The notes: generated by a model not told the origin, from the letters alone. DNA of 64,000 nucleotides from Halocafeteria seosinensis (GCA_001687465.1 LVLI01000158.1:17614-81613), one strand, 5' to 3'; numbered from the stretch's first letter, positions 30,106 through 42,806 are shown. Translations and numbers: made by a program.

Positions 30106-33100
30106 CTATTTCTTCTTGATGTTGCTTATCTGTGCAGAATTAAGCATTTCATGCATCTGCTGCAAAGCTGAACTAACGCGCTGCTTCGTTTTCGGTGGGC
30201 AGAGCTCTTGTTGGCTAAATCGCAAGGAAGAGTCGAAAGGCACTTCAGGAGTTTTCCGCGAGATTCGGGATCGGCTAGCTGCTTCAGTAGAAGATACGGA
30301 TTCCTCGTCATCCGCTTTGGGCAGCGGCTCTTCTTCCTCAATCTCATATCCAAATTTGGAGTGCGTTTCATACTGGGGTCCCGCCTGGGTTAAATGAGCT
30401 CGAAGCGTTTCTGTGTCAATTTCTAAATCCCACGCAGGGTTACGGGACTCATTCACAACACCGACCAGTTTGCCGACCAATGTTCCCTCGGCAAGCCGAG
30501 TTCCTATAACGTGCCCGTCGAATCCACCACTAACGATTGTCTCGGGCACGCCAGGGTTTGAAGCAATGGTCAATACCTGAACCGCTTCCGAGTGTGCGGA
30601 CAAATGCCAGTCTAAAGTGACAAGAGCCGGGGCAGAAACTATGGGTGGATCCACATGATTAGGCAACTCAGCCTGCATTGAAAGCCATAGCTGCTTCTTC
30701 TTGTTCAGCGGTTGGTTCATAAATTGCACTTCGGGGAGTAACGCTGTTAGTGTTTTGGCTTTATGCGTAAAACGCAATATAGAATCTCGATGGCCAGTTT
30801 CCATACCAAGCGAGTGTCGTCGTTGAATACGCCGCGTGCCACCAACGGTCTCAGTTTCTCCGATCTCAAACACTTCATACGCTTGAAGGAGGTTTTTCAG
30901 ATTCCAGCAGCAGATGTGTCCCTCGTCGTCTCCAGTGTAAAGCCTGCTTGCGTTGGAATCATACAGGATGCTGGAGACAACAGGAGGCTGATTAAATTCG
31001 CCCGAAGTATCGGATTCGGAAGAATCTTCAAAGCTGGAAGCTCTCCCCGAACTACTGTTGTGTACCTTCCACCCTGCGGTATCGCTTCCAGTTGGCGAGC
31101 TCTGGGTGGGGGTCGAAGCGGGTCTGTTCCGCCTATTGTTCTGCGAGGTTTGTTGCTGCATCGCAGACTCTAGCAAATCTTCTACTTCCTCAGAGCCCAT
31201 ATGGTGTTGGAAAGACGTCGGAGTGTGGTGGAAGGCAGCAATTGGTGACAACGATGACGAAGTAATTTGCAGCTTCCATAATATTACAGCTCCTGAACCG
31301 CCAAAATATAGCATACCGTGTTGCGTTGTTATTGATTTAGACTGCGGGGAGACTTACCACCTTCGTCGGCAGTTACCAGAATCGATTCGCCCCTTAAAAA
31401 TTTCACTCTTGAAATCGGTGAATCGAGCATTTCTTTGGCTACTACATGTCCAGTAGCCGCTTGCCACACATAAATCATCCTATCCTTCTGAAGTTACGTC
31501 AAAGAGGGGGTGTTGATAATGTATATGGGACATGGGTCAGGTACGAAACACACACTTACACCCCCAGTGACAATTAAGCCACTTAATGAGTAACAATCAA
31601 GACACGTGATATCATCCGAGTGCCCAACAGCCCACGTGCTATGAGCCCCTGTGGAAGCTGATCGCGAATCAGTTTCAGACTGGGGCATGCGGCGACTATG
31701 CTTGTCACGTATTGTTTCGCGGCCTCGTCCCGCAACGCCAGAAGTTGAGGCCTTCAACTCTTGATTTCCTGGTAATTGTGAGCTTGGAGACGTGAATACC
31801 TTTGCTCCCGAGCCTCTTGATACTGTTATAGCCTTCGGCGCTTCGCGGCTGTGAAGAGCATTTACCGTCCGGTGATGCAGCACTTGCTTGTCCTTTCCAA
31901 CGGAGACCAGGTCCTGCACACGCATAATTCGAGCACACGCATCGAGCCATGTGCGATGTATGAAGAATAGAGAAGCAGCCTTGCCGACCCACGTACATTT
32001 CCATAGAATTCCAGCGATACTACTTCCCCGGTGTGTCCCGAGAGTCTGTGTAGCATATGCCCCGTGAGGGTACCATGGAGCTGCAATACCCAGCCACAGT
32101 GATAGATTGATTAACACAGCAGCTCATCCGAGTCACAGGAACGGACACATACCTGTATGGATCCGAGCTCTGTTCCGAGAAAGAACAACCCCGAAGTGGA
32201 GTCGACCAGCATGCAGGAGATGGAGGACTTTGCTATGTCGCGGAACTCTCGTTGAAGCTTGCCCGTCAACATACTCCAGGTATACACTGAGCAACCAGAC
32301 GAGGTTAAAATACTCCCATGCTTACTGTCGTAACCAATACCCGTAACAGAATCTCGATGGGCTTTATGCTTCATTTCTTTGCTTTCAAGCTTGCGGTACA
32401 AATAAATATCTTTGAAAGCACACATAAATTGAGGTCGAACAGGATGGCAAATATCGAAGCTTCGAAGAAAGGTTTTCGATGCCTTGGTGCTTTGTCCAGT
32501 TATTTCATCTTCTGTGACGCTCATATTATACACTGGTTTGGTGGGCTGTCTAAGGTCCCATATTTTTACTTTGCCATCAATGGAAGCCGTCAATATCTGT
32601 ATAATGTGATAGCATAACGTAAAACCGCTTTGCTCCCAGCGAAAAGAGAATACCGTATACTCACTTCTGAGGAATTAGGGATTCCTCGTGCAGCTATCAG
32701 CGGCATGTCGTGGCCACCTAGTGTGTGTAGCCGTTTCGGTGTCAGAGGCGAGTAAACTCCACATTCGTGATCATATGAAGCCGTTAACAACACACGATAT
32801 GAATCCTGGTAGTCAACATCTACTACACCTCGCCTATGTCCAGTAAATTTCTGCTCACAACAGAAAGAAAAACCTTTGGCTTACGCTTGCGTTCACCAGG
32901 CGCTACTCCTGGCAGACTTACGAGCACTTCACTGCTGGTGGCCAAGTCAAAAATCTTTGCAGTTTTGTCATGACTAGCCGTGGCCAGAGCATCCTGAGCC
33001 GGAATATCCACTATTTTCGTAATTATGTCATCATGCATAGACACTGAAGACACTTCGCACGCGTCGCGAATGTTCCAGCTATGAAGGGATCCCAAGGACG

Positions 33101-34634
33101 AACCGGAATACAAAATGCTATATCGGTCAATGAACTTCATACATTGTTGTGAAGATCCTGTGGGCCATGAGGTCATCTTGGTGCCCATTCTACTTCCGAG
33201 CTGAATATCCCACAGCGTAATTGTGGAGTTTGCAGAAGCAGTCAACAAGTACGGCTTGGAGAAGCTATCTGTGCTATGGTTTGAGCTCAAGCATTCAAAG
33301 AAGAATATATCCACCTTGAAGGGCTGAGGTATACACTTACGTGGACTTGCAAAGCATTCAATGGCTTCCACAACATTATAGTCCGACTTTCCTCCGGCAG
33401 TCGCAGTCGAATCCTTCAGTGTTCCCAGCTGCATTGCATTCACAGTGATACGATCCTCGTGTGTAGGACCATGGTTTCCTTAGAAACTTACATGTGCAAG
33501 GTTGTCCGCCTTGAGAAGCTGAACTCCAGAGCCTTTGGCTTCGACTGTTGCTATCGCATCAATAACCGGGATGTATTGAATTAGTTCAATTGATGATCTA
33601 ACTTTTGCTTGCGATGACGATTTCGTTTCTGTGGTTTGAGAGGCCATTTTTCTTTGAAGTCGCTTTTTCTCTTTCTTTTTCTCTGGGTCGTTCATCGTTT
33701 CGTTGATTTTCTTTTCGACAATGTGACTAAAGTCATTAGATGTGAGTGACTGTGACACGTTACTCGTTGAGGCCTGGTTATTGAAAATTTGCTGGAGTCT
33801 TCGGGTCAGTCTGGCTTGCTTCGTCGCTGGTTCTTCCTCGTCCGAGGATGATTCGGATTCGACCCACTCTTCTTCAACACCTTCTTCTTCGGGATTATAC
33901 CGTTGATACGCTTCTAAGGAATGAATAAACTGTGGATCCACAACCACTTCACTGAGATGCATGCAAAACGTGGCATACTGGTTCCACGTGACGATTCCTG
34001 CTTTGGTGACATCCAATTCATCAAACAAGGCCATCAGACGGTACCGCAGTGTTTCTTCGTCCAGCACTTGTCGCTGGAAGGACGGTACTGTCGACTCGCC
34101 CCCTCCTCTCCCTTTTCGTTCTGTATCTCCCCGCGTACGAGTTCTGGAGGAGGAAGAAGACGTTGAGCGTAAGGTCCGTCCCGCCACTTTGGAAGTAGCT
34201 CCAGCTCGGGAGCCCGCGGGTGTTACGGTCTCCTCTCCCCATGTTTCTTCCTCGTCCAGTGATGAGGAAGCCGCCGTCGTAGCACGCCGTACCGTGGCCC
34301 CGGGACGCATCGTCGCCCCGTAGGAAGGAGGAACGCGCACTTTGACTTCGGCGTTGGGGCCCAGCAAACGGAGTACCACCTTCGTAAATTCCTCCTGCAC
34401 ACTATTATGTAATTAATGAATCAATCGAACACACAGCATATATGGAGGAGAATTACGTACTCGAGTTAATTGCCCTCCATGCTGTTGGAAAATATCCTTG
34501 ATTTCCTCCAATCGGTTGTCGTAGATATTCAGCACCAAATCCACCACTTCATACGAGAACGCCAATAATTCATGATGGAAAGCTGTACGGGGCGAGTATA
34601 CACTTCCTCCTCCTCCTCCATTGGCCTCCGTCAT
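30106..34634 (-). CDS. EF-hand / WD40 repeat protein, ten exons
   Basis: Exons are complement(30106-31292, 31358-31487, 31560-31913, 31997-32080, 32153-32596, 32665-32850, 32922-33268, 33341-33428, 33492-34394, 34461-34634), 1298 residues. All introns are 63-83 nt and phases agree throughout. The N-terminus contains two EF-hand-like helices (ELLAFSYEVVDLVLNIYD...GGQLTREEFTKVVLRLLG) and later FDELDVTKAGIVTWNQYATF. An acidic Ser/Lys-rich linker follows. The body is a run of WD40 repeats, for example YLLTASANSTITLWDI, KFTGHRRGVVDVDYQ, ILTASIDGKVKIWDLRQ, LHRLSGHTGEVVSLEF and GGKDRMIYVWQAATG. There are enough repeats for one or two propellers. The combination resembles WDR49/WDR64-type proteins, some of which are ciliary. 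Function here is inferred only as a protein-interaction scaffold. The start lies 373 bp from that of the divergent dioxygenase gene. Confidence 0.85.
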
Positions 34635-34798
34635 TATGCAAGGCAATGGAATGGAATGGACTTAACGCATACACATGCAGGAGGCTCTATTTGCCCTCTA
34701 CTTTCATACAATACAGTATATGTCAACAACGATTCTCTCTCTCTCTTTTATTGGAAAAAAAATTGACAATAATGGTAATCATTCATTGGTGTCGTATT

Positions 34799-34814
34799 AT
34801 ATATATATATATAT
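34799..34814. repeat. (AT)n simple repeat
   Basis: Eight uninterrupted AT dinucleotides in the shared upstream region of the WD40 and dioxygenase genes, followed by a nested ccatgg-rich palindromic stretch at about 34855-34880. Confidence 0.9.
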
Positions 34815-35007
34815 GTAGGTACCGTAGCATTGCATACATGCCAATTTGAATTTCCATGGACCATGGTCCATGGTCCATGGTGGCTCATTCACAAGGGCAG
34901 AGACATACGGTACAAGCATACCACACACCTACAAGTTAGTCCCAAAATCACAAAAGGAATTGTTAGCTACTAGTAACGGAAAAACAAAAAGACGAAGAAG
35001 AAGAGTT

Positions 35008-36201
35008 ATGAGGCCACTATTTACGATTCTCGTTTTTCTACTTCTCCTTGGTCTAGGAGGAGGAGGAAGTGATGCAGTGGAGTGTGATATGCAGCAAATC
35101 CACACTTCGACGCATTTTGACCCGCCGTCGAAATCTTCGCAGATGGAGGATATGACACAGTTGGACCAATGGGCCGATGGATTACCCGTGAAAGGCTACA
35201 GCCCACGCTTAAGTTCGACGCCAGAACTCGAGGAATTGTACTCGGTGACCCACGTGGATGGACAAAAGAATAAAATAGAATGGCAGTGGACGTGCCAGCA
35301 TGATTCCGGGCAGGCCTCCAGTAGTAGTGCTAGTATGAATGCGCACTGTTATCCCAATGGGGATTGCAGGCGTCAGGTTATCGATGAGTTTATTACGCCC
35401 AAGGAAGCGACGACGCTCGTGAAAATTGCGGAACGCGGAATGAGAGATGCACCAAAAACAGGAGGACCGACGATTTTCGACATGGACTCGGGCAATGTTA
35501 AATTTACGGGAGGATTTACCAACATCTATCATCCCCGGTATCGGACCAAGGCCAATCCAGGAATTGTCGACTTCCATGAGGACCACTACGAGGTTTACCG
35601 AAATGTCATTGAGCGCATTCGACTACAAGTCCAAGAGACCTTTGGAATTAAAGGATTATATTTTACTGCACCTACTTTTATCACCAGGATCGTCGGTAAT
35701 ACCACTCATTGGGCGCCGCAAGACATTCACGACGAATACTGGCATCCTCATGTGGACAAGAACAACACCCCACATTATGATTATTCCGGGTTACTATACC
35801 TCAACGATTATGGAGTCGATTTCTGCGGCGGGCTCTTTGACTTCTTGGATGAGGACGGTCGGCACATTATCGAACCCAAGAAAGGTCGCCTCTCCGTCTT
35901 CAACAGCGGGCAAGACAATTTACACCGTGTAAGTCCTTTAACTCTCTTTCTCCTGTGATTTTATTCATCCACCGGTTCTTTGAAATTGGCACAGGTTAAT
36001 TTTGTTTCCACGGGCACAAGGTATGTCATGTCCATGTGGTTCACCTGTGATAGGACCTATCACTACTCCAGCTTCTTAAAGGGTACTCCCCACGAGAGAT
36101 ATTTAACAGACAAGCAAAAGAGGATATTCAATCAGAAGAAACAACAACAACGGTCCAAGAAGAAGTACCCAGGGAACCCTTCAAGCAAAACAGAATTGTG
36201 A
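35008..36201 (+). CDS. OGFOD3: OGFOD3-like Fe(II)/2-oxoglutarate dioxygenase, two exons
   Basis: The model is 35008-35928 joined to 35995-36201 (66-nt intron, GTAAGT donor, phase 0), 375 residues. The ATG at 35008 opens a basic-hydrophobic signal anchor (MRPLFTILVFLLLLGLGGGG), so the enzyme probably sits in the secretory pathway as a type II membrane protein. The catalytic P4Hc domain has EYWHPHVDK with the HxD iron ligands at about His248 and Asp250. It also has GLLYLNDYGVDFCGGLFDF and GRLSVFNSGQDNLHR with the distal His at about 306. The sequence continues across the intron into VNFVSTGTRYVMSMWFTCDR. This last block is characteristic of OGFOD3 as opposed to collagen prolyl hydroxylases. The Lys/Gln-rich C-terminus is divergent. 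The substrate of OGFOD3 proteins is unknown; prolyl or lysyl hydroxylation is the family expectation. Its stop lies 51 bp from that of the convergent gene. Confidence 0.88.
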
Positions 36202-36252
36202 CCCATGCCGCTACAGTAAGATCAGGGAGGAGGAGAACTACAGCAGCAATGG

Positions 36253-37750
36253 TCAACCTCCGGAACCGTATCCATCCAGATTGTTGTTTTTCTCCATCGC
36301 CAGCAGCGCTTCCTCGTCGGTCCCACTGTCTGCAGACCCTATATTTGTCAATGGTTGATAGCTTCCATAAGCATCAGCACTTGTTTCATCATCTTTGTTA
36401 CTGGAAGAAAATGCTCGCCGGAAGATGGATTTCGGTTTCGAGGCTTGCCGCTCATGTGTGTTGATCGGAGCCGACATCTCATCTGGAGACTGGTCCAAGA
36501 GGTTTTCTGCCTCCCCCGCCGGTCGACCTTTTAGCTTAGGCCGTTTAAAGAACTCCCTTAGGGTTCGTCGTCCTTTGTCTCGCGCGGGCCAAGTAGCAAA
36601 GCAGATGGTGGCAGCCGCGCCGCATTCGACACCTACGTGGACAATGTAGAGGAAAGCGAGGTACTCCTTGGGATCCTTCACCGGAGACACTTGGGTTGCA
36701 AACAGCACGATCACACTCACAAAGAGTACCACTCCAAGTATAACGCTAAGCAGTAGAGCTAATGTTGTTTGAACCGCCATCTTGTAGACAGGTAATAATC
36801 TAGCCGCATAGGTATCTGTACTCTGATCCCTCACTTTTTGAATAACTTTCCATGAGCGGTACAGGAATATCAGGCCTGCAAATTCTAAAATGACAACATA
36901 TCCTGCCACTACCGTATTTGCAACGTTGCTTAAAATAAACTCGAGATGGTTGTCTTTCTCGATTCCCACCGCAAGGGACAGGGGGACCACAATAGCTGAC
37001 AGAATTATCATACTGACAACAACGGAGCATGTCATTCGAGTGCTAACATGCTGATTCTTTGCAGCTGCCATTATATCGGTCCACACGAGTACGAGACACA
37101 AATAAGAAGCAATCTGTAAGGGTATGCACGCGCCCCAAGCAATGGAATCCTTTATAACACGTCAAGGAATCCAACTTGTTAAACTTACCCAAAATATTTG
37201 TGGCAGACGCAGAAACAGTTCCTCGACGATGAATCCCACAACAATTTCATTTTGCACGACCATATCTGCACATCCAAACACACATGACCACCACATTGCA
37301 GAATCCTCCCAAGTGCCGAGCCCGGAAGGAAGCGAAGTTTGCGTCGCTCAACGTACTTATAAACCAGGTAATGCGTGAGACGGACCCCAGGGCATTCAAC
37401 AGGGCCGAAGTGTCCCTGAATGTGAACCGCGGCCTCTGGGGCGTGAGGTAGCACATGTGCCGACAAATGAACTGGTAGACCGTCATGAGCACTATTAGCC
37501 CCTGTATGGTGCACGTCGTGTACACCAGACCTCCCCAGGCCGCAGATCCAATCACATGGATGTAGTTCGTGCCACAATGCTTCCCTGACCAAAACTTATC
37601 GCATGTACACTCTCCATTATCTCCCACTTCTCCGTGGTGATTACAAGGCTCTGAGCTCCTATGGCCATGGAGCACGACCTCGGTCTCCACAGCGGCCGCC
37701 GTTGAACACAGCAGCAGCAGCCACAGCCACAGCCACAGCCACCTCCCCAT
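36253..37750 (-). CDS. TOM1/THH1-like seven-helix membrane protein with EGF-like ectodomain, three exons
   Basis: Exons are complement(36253-37113, 37189-37265, 37357-37750), 443 residues. Introns of 75 and 91 nt keep phase. A signal peptide (MGRWLWLWLWLLLLCSTAAA) precedes a small Cys-rich ectodomain with the EGF-like pattern CNHHGEVGDNGECTCDKFW and SGKHCG. About seven hydrophobic segments follow. The block rebuilt by splicing, RITWFI-NMVVQNEIVVGF followed by LFLRLPQIFW-IASYLCLVLVW, resembles the THH1/TOM1/TOM3 domain known from plants and other eukaryotes. The cytosolic tail is Ser/Glu-rich with basic patches. The fold is GPCR-like, but signalling has not been shown for these proteins. The family name is tentative; a different seven-helix receptor family is possible. 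Confidence 0.7.
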
Positions 37751-37830
37751 TTCTATCTATCCTAATGACGGTTGTATTAGTATGGGAATATTATGTGGCT
37801 GATGTCTAAAAAACATTGTAGGTGTGTCTT

Positions 37831-37850
37831 GTTTTGTTTTGTTTTGTTTT
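37831..37850. repeat. (GTTTT)4 microsatellite
   Basis: Four perfect gtttt units in the upstream region of the seven-helix gene, followed by more T. Confidence 0.9.
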
Positions 37851-38004
37851 TCCTGAGCTATTGATTGAACAAGGAGACAATCCCAAAGCAAATGTACCAT
37901 CTATTGCTGCAAGCCACCGAGGAGACGGTAATCGATACAAGTGTAGTAGATTCTCTCCGTGTAGACTCTACAACATGAAGGATGACAAGTTACTCTATCA
38001 TAGT

Positions 38005-41000
38005 CTATGAGCTTTCATCGTCATCGTCATCGTCATCGTCGTCATCATCATCATCATCATCGCTAGAGGACTCCGAGCCTTCGCCTTGTTGGACAACAGC
38101 CTTCCCTTGATCTGAGCCACTGCTTTCTTCCTCCGAAGAAGAGGAGCCTTCCTCATCGTCAGATTCGGAACCGCTTTCACTCTCTTCCTCATCTTCGTCG
38201 GATTCGCTCTCTTCTTCGCCTTCATCCTCGTCAGACTCACTTTCTTCTTCATCCTCTTCTTTGTGGTGGTGTTTCTTCTTTGGTCGCCCAGATGCTCGAA
38301 CTTTTCGTTCCTGAGGCTCCCGTGTAGACGGGTCTGTGGGCGTCAAAGTCCAATCAGGTATAGGTCGGTATCCTCGAATAGGATGCCCCAAGACAAAGGA
38401 CAATGAGCCCAAGAAAAGTCCGCCCTCAGTGCTTCCAGAAGTTTCCACCTGCGGTGGAGGTTTGGCCGTGTATAGTATTTGTAGCGCACGGTCTTTCTCA
38501 GACTTCTTCCCCTTGGATAATTTCCCTTGTTTTTCTTTGGTGTTTTCCTCTGCCAACTTCTGCTGCTCCTGGCTTTGTGTTCCTGGAGCGACAGTCTGCT
38601 CGCCGTTTTCATTTTCACCACTCTGCTCGTTCTCTTGTGTTTGCTCTTGGTCCTCGGGAGACTGTTCCGATGGTAAGGCGTTAGAGGTTTCATCCTCCGC
38701 GTTGCCCACAGTACCATTTCCATGCTCTGTATTGTTTTGGGTGTCGATAACGCCTGGCTGCTGTTGGGTTTGCTTCAAGGCTCTTTCTTCAGCGCGGACT
38801 CGAGCAAGGAGTGCTCGCAATAAGCGTGCTCTATCTCTAATATCATAGTCTTTGTCGTACTTCGCTAATTCCAGCACGTAGTAGCAAAGATTCTTCTGTA
38901 TTTTGGTAGCATCTTCTCTCAACGCTAATTTCGCTGCCAAATTCACAGCTTGTAACTTCACTGGGGTTTCCTCCTTGCGGAACGATTGAGCCAACATACG
39001 CAATGAATCAGGGGCTAATTTTGCCACCTGAGGTTTTGATTGGAACTCACCAATGATCCATACGATCGCCGCCTTGGCCGAAGGCTCTGTGACTTTTGTA
39101 AGCATACGACCGATACGCACCAAGATGCTGCCATGGCGGGTATCTTGCTGCAGAAGCTGTCGTAAGACAAGTATTGCTTCAGCTACTACGCCCCCGTCTG
39201 CCGTTGTCAGTAATCCCATCAAACCCTTCAAGCAGCGGTCAGTAACTGATGGAAGTTTATTGGCGACGCGTCCCACTGCTTTGATAGTGTGTCGCACAAA
39301 GTCCTTGTCATCATCTTTTACGTAATTACTAAATTCCGACAACACAAGGGATGCATTTTTCTCAGTAACTATCGAAGACATGATGTCAACTTTCATCCGC
39401 CGAACAAAGGGAGGTTCAGAGTCAGCGGCAAAGAACTCCTTCAGGTGCTTATGAAAGATGTCCGGACGATCATGGGCTATGGCAGCGATGCTTTTCAACA
39501 TAAAGTACTGTACTTCTCGGTGTCCTCGGGAATGACGTAGTAAGGCTTGACCTACGCGGTTACTTAAAGTCCTATCCTTTGGACCAATGTAAAAATACAT
39601 GTTAGCCACACTCGAAACGACGGCAGAATTTCGGGAGCGCAGTAAAGGTAGTGCGGCCTCAATTAAGGCTTTATGATCAGGGTCCAGCCGCTCCAATGCT
39701 GATTTTGGTGTAGAATACATTTCATACTCGTCTTCATCGTCGGAGCTATCTCCACTCTCATCTGAATAAAACCCTTGTTTCTTTTTCTTCCGGGATTTCT
39801 TAGACGACCTCCGCCTCCTTTGCCTTTCTTCCACTTCAGCATCCGTTTCCTTAGTGGGATCCCTGAACTGGGTCCGTGCGTATCTCGTAAGGAGATTGAT
39901 GACGGTCACTTGAGCCCAGTCGTCCATATCGGGAATGACCTGACAAAGCCTGCGGTAAACTCCGTGGAGAATGTCGATCCTGTCGGGGCATACTTCCTCA
40001 AACGCCGCAAGAGTCGAACCCAAAACCATCACTGTTTTGTCATGCAATAAATGATCAATTAAATCGATCATATCTTCCTTTTGAGTCGGATCAACAGCAA
40101 GCACTTTCGACAAACAATGCGACGTTGCCTTCCTCACATATGCTGAGCTGTCACTACTTGCTTTCTTTAAGGCAATCATCTGAATCGGAACGATCTCTCC
40201 AACGCGGATACTGCACAATACTCGCAATGCGAGACCTCGAATCAGCTGTGATCAAGACAATAAGTCGACAGTTGTATACACCGATCAGCAAAAAGAGAGT
40301 TAGTTAGCTGCTACCACATACTGGATTGGAGTCCGACATATCTTTCTGAAACGAGTTAATAGCCAAAAGGGCTAATTCCCGACAGGTTGCGTTCGCATCC
40401 GCATGATGTACGAGGTACATGTAAACGAGTTTTTTTAACTCCACAGATTTGATCTGAAGTATCCAGGATGGAAACCACAGTTCTTTGTTCACGTGCAACA
40501 AGACAAGGAGAGAAATACATACCCGGACATTACGAACCACGTCGGCATAGAAATGAGAAACATCACTTCCTTTGCTCATTTGCTGCAGCAAATGACATAG
40601 ATAGACAATGAAATTAGCAAATCTTTCTCCCGAGAAAAAGAAGCTCCATTCGATTCCAAGCCCGCGGCACAGTCAGACGACGAATGGAAGAAGCGGGGCA
40701 AANAGAGTTCAAGCACTTACCGCTAGCAGGTATTTCATGCCTTGGGTCTTCTCCATGATACTAGCTTTGGAATCGGACGACTTTTGGTTGTCATTGAGGA
40801 GCTTCCGGATCTCCTCCGGCTGCATATACACCAAATAAAGCAAAATGCATGAATCACGTTCCAGTCAAAAGCTACGCCGCACACTATAGAGGAGATTCTC
40901 ACACATGCCATGCATCTATATTGTCCCTAATAGAGGCAAAAGGACAGATTTGGTCCAAGAGCGGAGAGGGCAAAAACTACAAAAAGGGTTTCAACGGGAA

Positions 41001-41100
41001 CCTCTAGGGGGACACGGCGCAATCCTCCTTCGGGGGTACTACATACCGTCATTGACGCTTCATCAAAATATTTCTCCTCTCCCGAAACGAGAGACGACAT
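38005..41100 (-). CDS. AP3B: AP-3 adaptor complex beta subunit, five exons
   Basis: Exons are complement(38005-40245, 40322-40453, 40523-40582, 40721-40819, 41047-41100), 861 residues. The small N-terminal exons give MSSLVSGEEKYFDEASMT, PEEIRKLLNDNQK and QMSKGSDVSHFYADVVRNVR. They continue to IKSVELKKLVYMYLVHHAD and LIRGLALRVLCSIRV, which follow AP-3/AP-1/2 beta trunks closely. The long exon contains EVCPDRIDILHGVYRRLCQV and NLLTRYARTQF, diagnostic of the beta3 type. The C-terminus is a highly acidic Ser/Asp/Glu hinge ending in about 15 consecutive Asp. The ear domain of animal beta3 is missing, as in several protists. AP-3 sorts cargo from endosomes or TGN to lysosomes and vacuoles. An N at 40703 falls in intron 2, so coding sequence is unaffected. 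The gene is divergent from glutaminyl cyclase, 400 bp apart. Confidence 0.93.
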
Positions 41101-41500
41101 TGTTCTCTACCTATTGTGTGAGTCGGCAAAAAAACCTGTACAATGCAAGATGCCCAATCAACCAACCAGGCTCAATCAACTCCAGACTGAGTCTATAGTT
41201 GAATAGACTTCCCGGCAATCGAGCAATCTTTTCGTTCACTGTCAACAAGAAGAAAAGATTGCTGTGTTGGGAGCGTGAAAACTTCAACTTCAACACCCCT
41301 GAGCAGGGGGGGAAGTCTATGGAGTGGAACTCACATACTATACTTGGTAAATGTGGTTGATCTTTGCTGAATGAGTTCGAACGTCTTCTCCGGGGTGTGC
41401 CTTTCCCCGGGACTGGAAAGTTTGCGTGATTTCTGTGATGTGGAAGAAGGAGGAGGGATCCACAAGCCCAAGCCGTAGCCGACGGATTCGTGGTTGGTTC

Positions 41501-42806
41501 ATGGTTGCAATGATCACGGTGGCGCACATCGTGGGAAGGCAGACGAGCAGGGGACTGGGATCTCGGTTGGCAACGTCCTACTCAATGGCTGCTTTCGCAG
41601 TTTTGTGCCATAGCAACAGGCTGCATGTTCGAGCTCAGGAACATGATATGGAGGAGGTAGACGCTTATCCGAATCATGCTGGATACGTACATGTCCCCAG
41701 TGGAGATCCAGCTCTGGAGAGGCCGGTGCAATACCGGTATGAACTGATCCGAGAATTGCCGCACGACCAAACAGCCTTCACGTAAGTTGTCTTCCAGGTT
41801 GCTTAGGTGTTACGAAATCACAGCACCGATTTTTCCAAGACTGCAGCCAAGGACTGACTTTTCACAATGGTTCCATGTATGAAAGCACGGGACAATATGG
41901 CCTTTCCGAGCTTCGAAAAGTGGATCTCGAAAGTGGAACTGTCATGGATAGCCGGAAAATTCCCGGGAACCGGTTTGGTGAAGGCATGTGCATTTGGAAA
42001 GATAAAATTATTCAGCTCACCTGGAAATCTGGGTATGCTAGCTTCATCCTGTCTTCCAAGTAAGCTAAGGCGTAGACGTTTTACTTTCCATTCAGGGAGG
42101 GGTATATTTGGGACCTTGAACGATTGGCAAAGCTAGAAAGCTTCAGGTATACGACCGAAAGAAACAACGAGGTAAGAACCTGATGATCGGAACGACTCAT
42201 GAGACACACAAAACTGAGGCCTACCGGCATTGATGCTTGCCACAGGCTTGGGGTATTACTCACAACAACACGGAACTCTTTGTGTCAGATGGCAGCGCGA
42301 TGATATATGTCTGGGACCCTGAAACGATGCAGGAAAAAAGACGAATAGTTGTTACAAATTCTCGCGGCCGGCCTATTGACAACATCAATGAACTTGAATT
42401 TGTAAACGGCGAAGTAGGTGCATGGAGTATACTGTCATCTTTGTCGTGGGTAACACTATGAATCCACACCGCAGATTCTTGCTAACGTGTGGTTTCGCAA
42501 GTGGATTTACAGGATTGATCCCTCCTCAGGAAGTTTACTTGGAAAGATCGACTTTAGAGATCTGTATCCCGAAAGGTAGGTTCCTCACTATAGGCATGTT
42601 CTACCAGTATTGTGAGATATTACCCCCCTGATTGTGTCTACAGTAAAGAATTTGGTGTTGACTCAGTTTTCAACGGCATTGCGGTTGATCAATGTTCCGT
42701 CTATAGCCGACAAGCTGGCGCCGGCCGGTTGGACAATGTTCGATTATTTGTTACGGGGAAGTTATGGCCTAAGCTATTTGAAGTGAGACTACGTTCGCTA
42801 CACTAG
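41501..42806 (+). CDS. Plant-type glutaminyl-peptide cyclotransferase, six exons
   Basis: Exons are 41501-41781, 41847-42032, 42096-42171, 42246-42413, 42475-42575 and 42644-42806, 324 residues. Introns are 61-74 nt with consistent phases. The five-bladed beta-propeller cyclase family is recognised from FT-QGLTFHNGSMYESTGQYG (spliced), RKIPGNRFGEGMCIWKDKII, AWGITHNNTELFVSDGSAM, PIDNINELEFVNGE, ILANVWFRKWIYRIDP and the closing FNGIAVDQ...RLFVTGKLWPKLFEV. The enzyme converts N-terminal Gln to pyroglutamate in secreted proteins. The N-terminal 50 residues are hydrophobic or basic and could target the ER. In-frame Met codons at 41501, 41510 and 41585 are possible starts. The family is shared by plants, bacteria and protists and is unrelated to the animal zinc enzyme. 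Confidence 0.9.

Noticed and set aside
32851-32873. A 23-nt mini-intron in the WD40 gene (gtttttctttctgttgtgag followed by cag)
   Set aside because: A GTAAGT donor 48 bases upstream gives a normal 71-nt intron with the same phase and a better junction (SSEVL-KFTGHRR).
33456-33491. A 36-nt intron in the WD40 gene with a CGAG acceptor
   Set aside because: A downstream GCAG acceptor keeps phase and gives a normal 63-nt intron, so exon 3 is taken to start at 33428.
38005-38080. Trinucleotide run (cat/cgt) as a microsatellite
   Set aside because: It is coding and specifies the poly-Asp tail of AP-3 beta; it is noted there instead of as a separate repeat.
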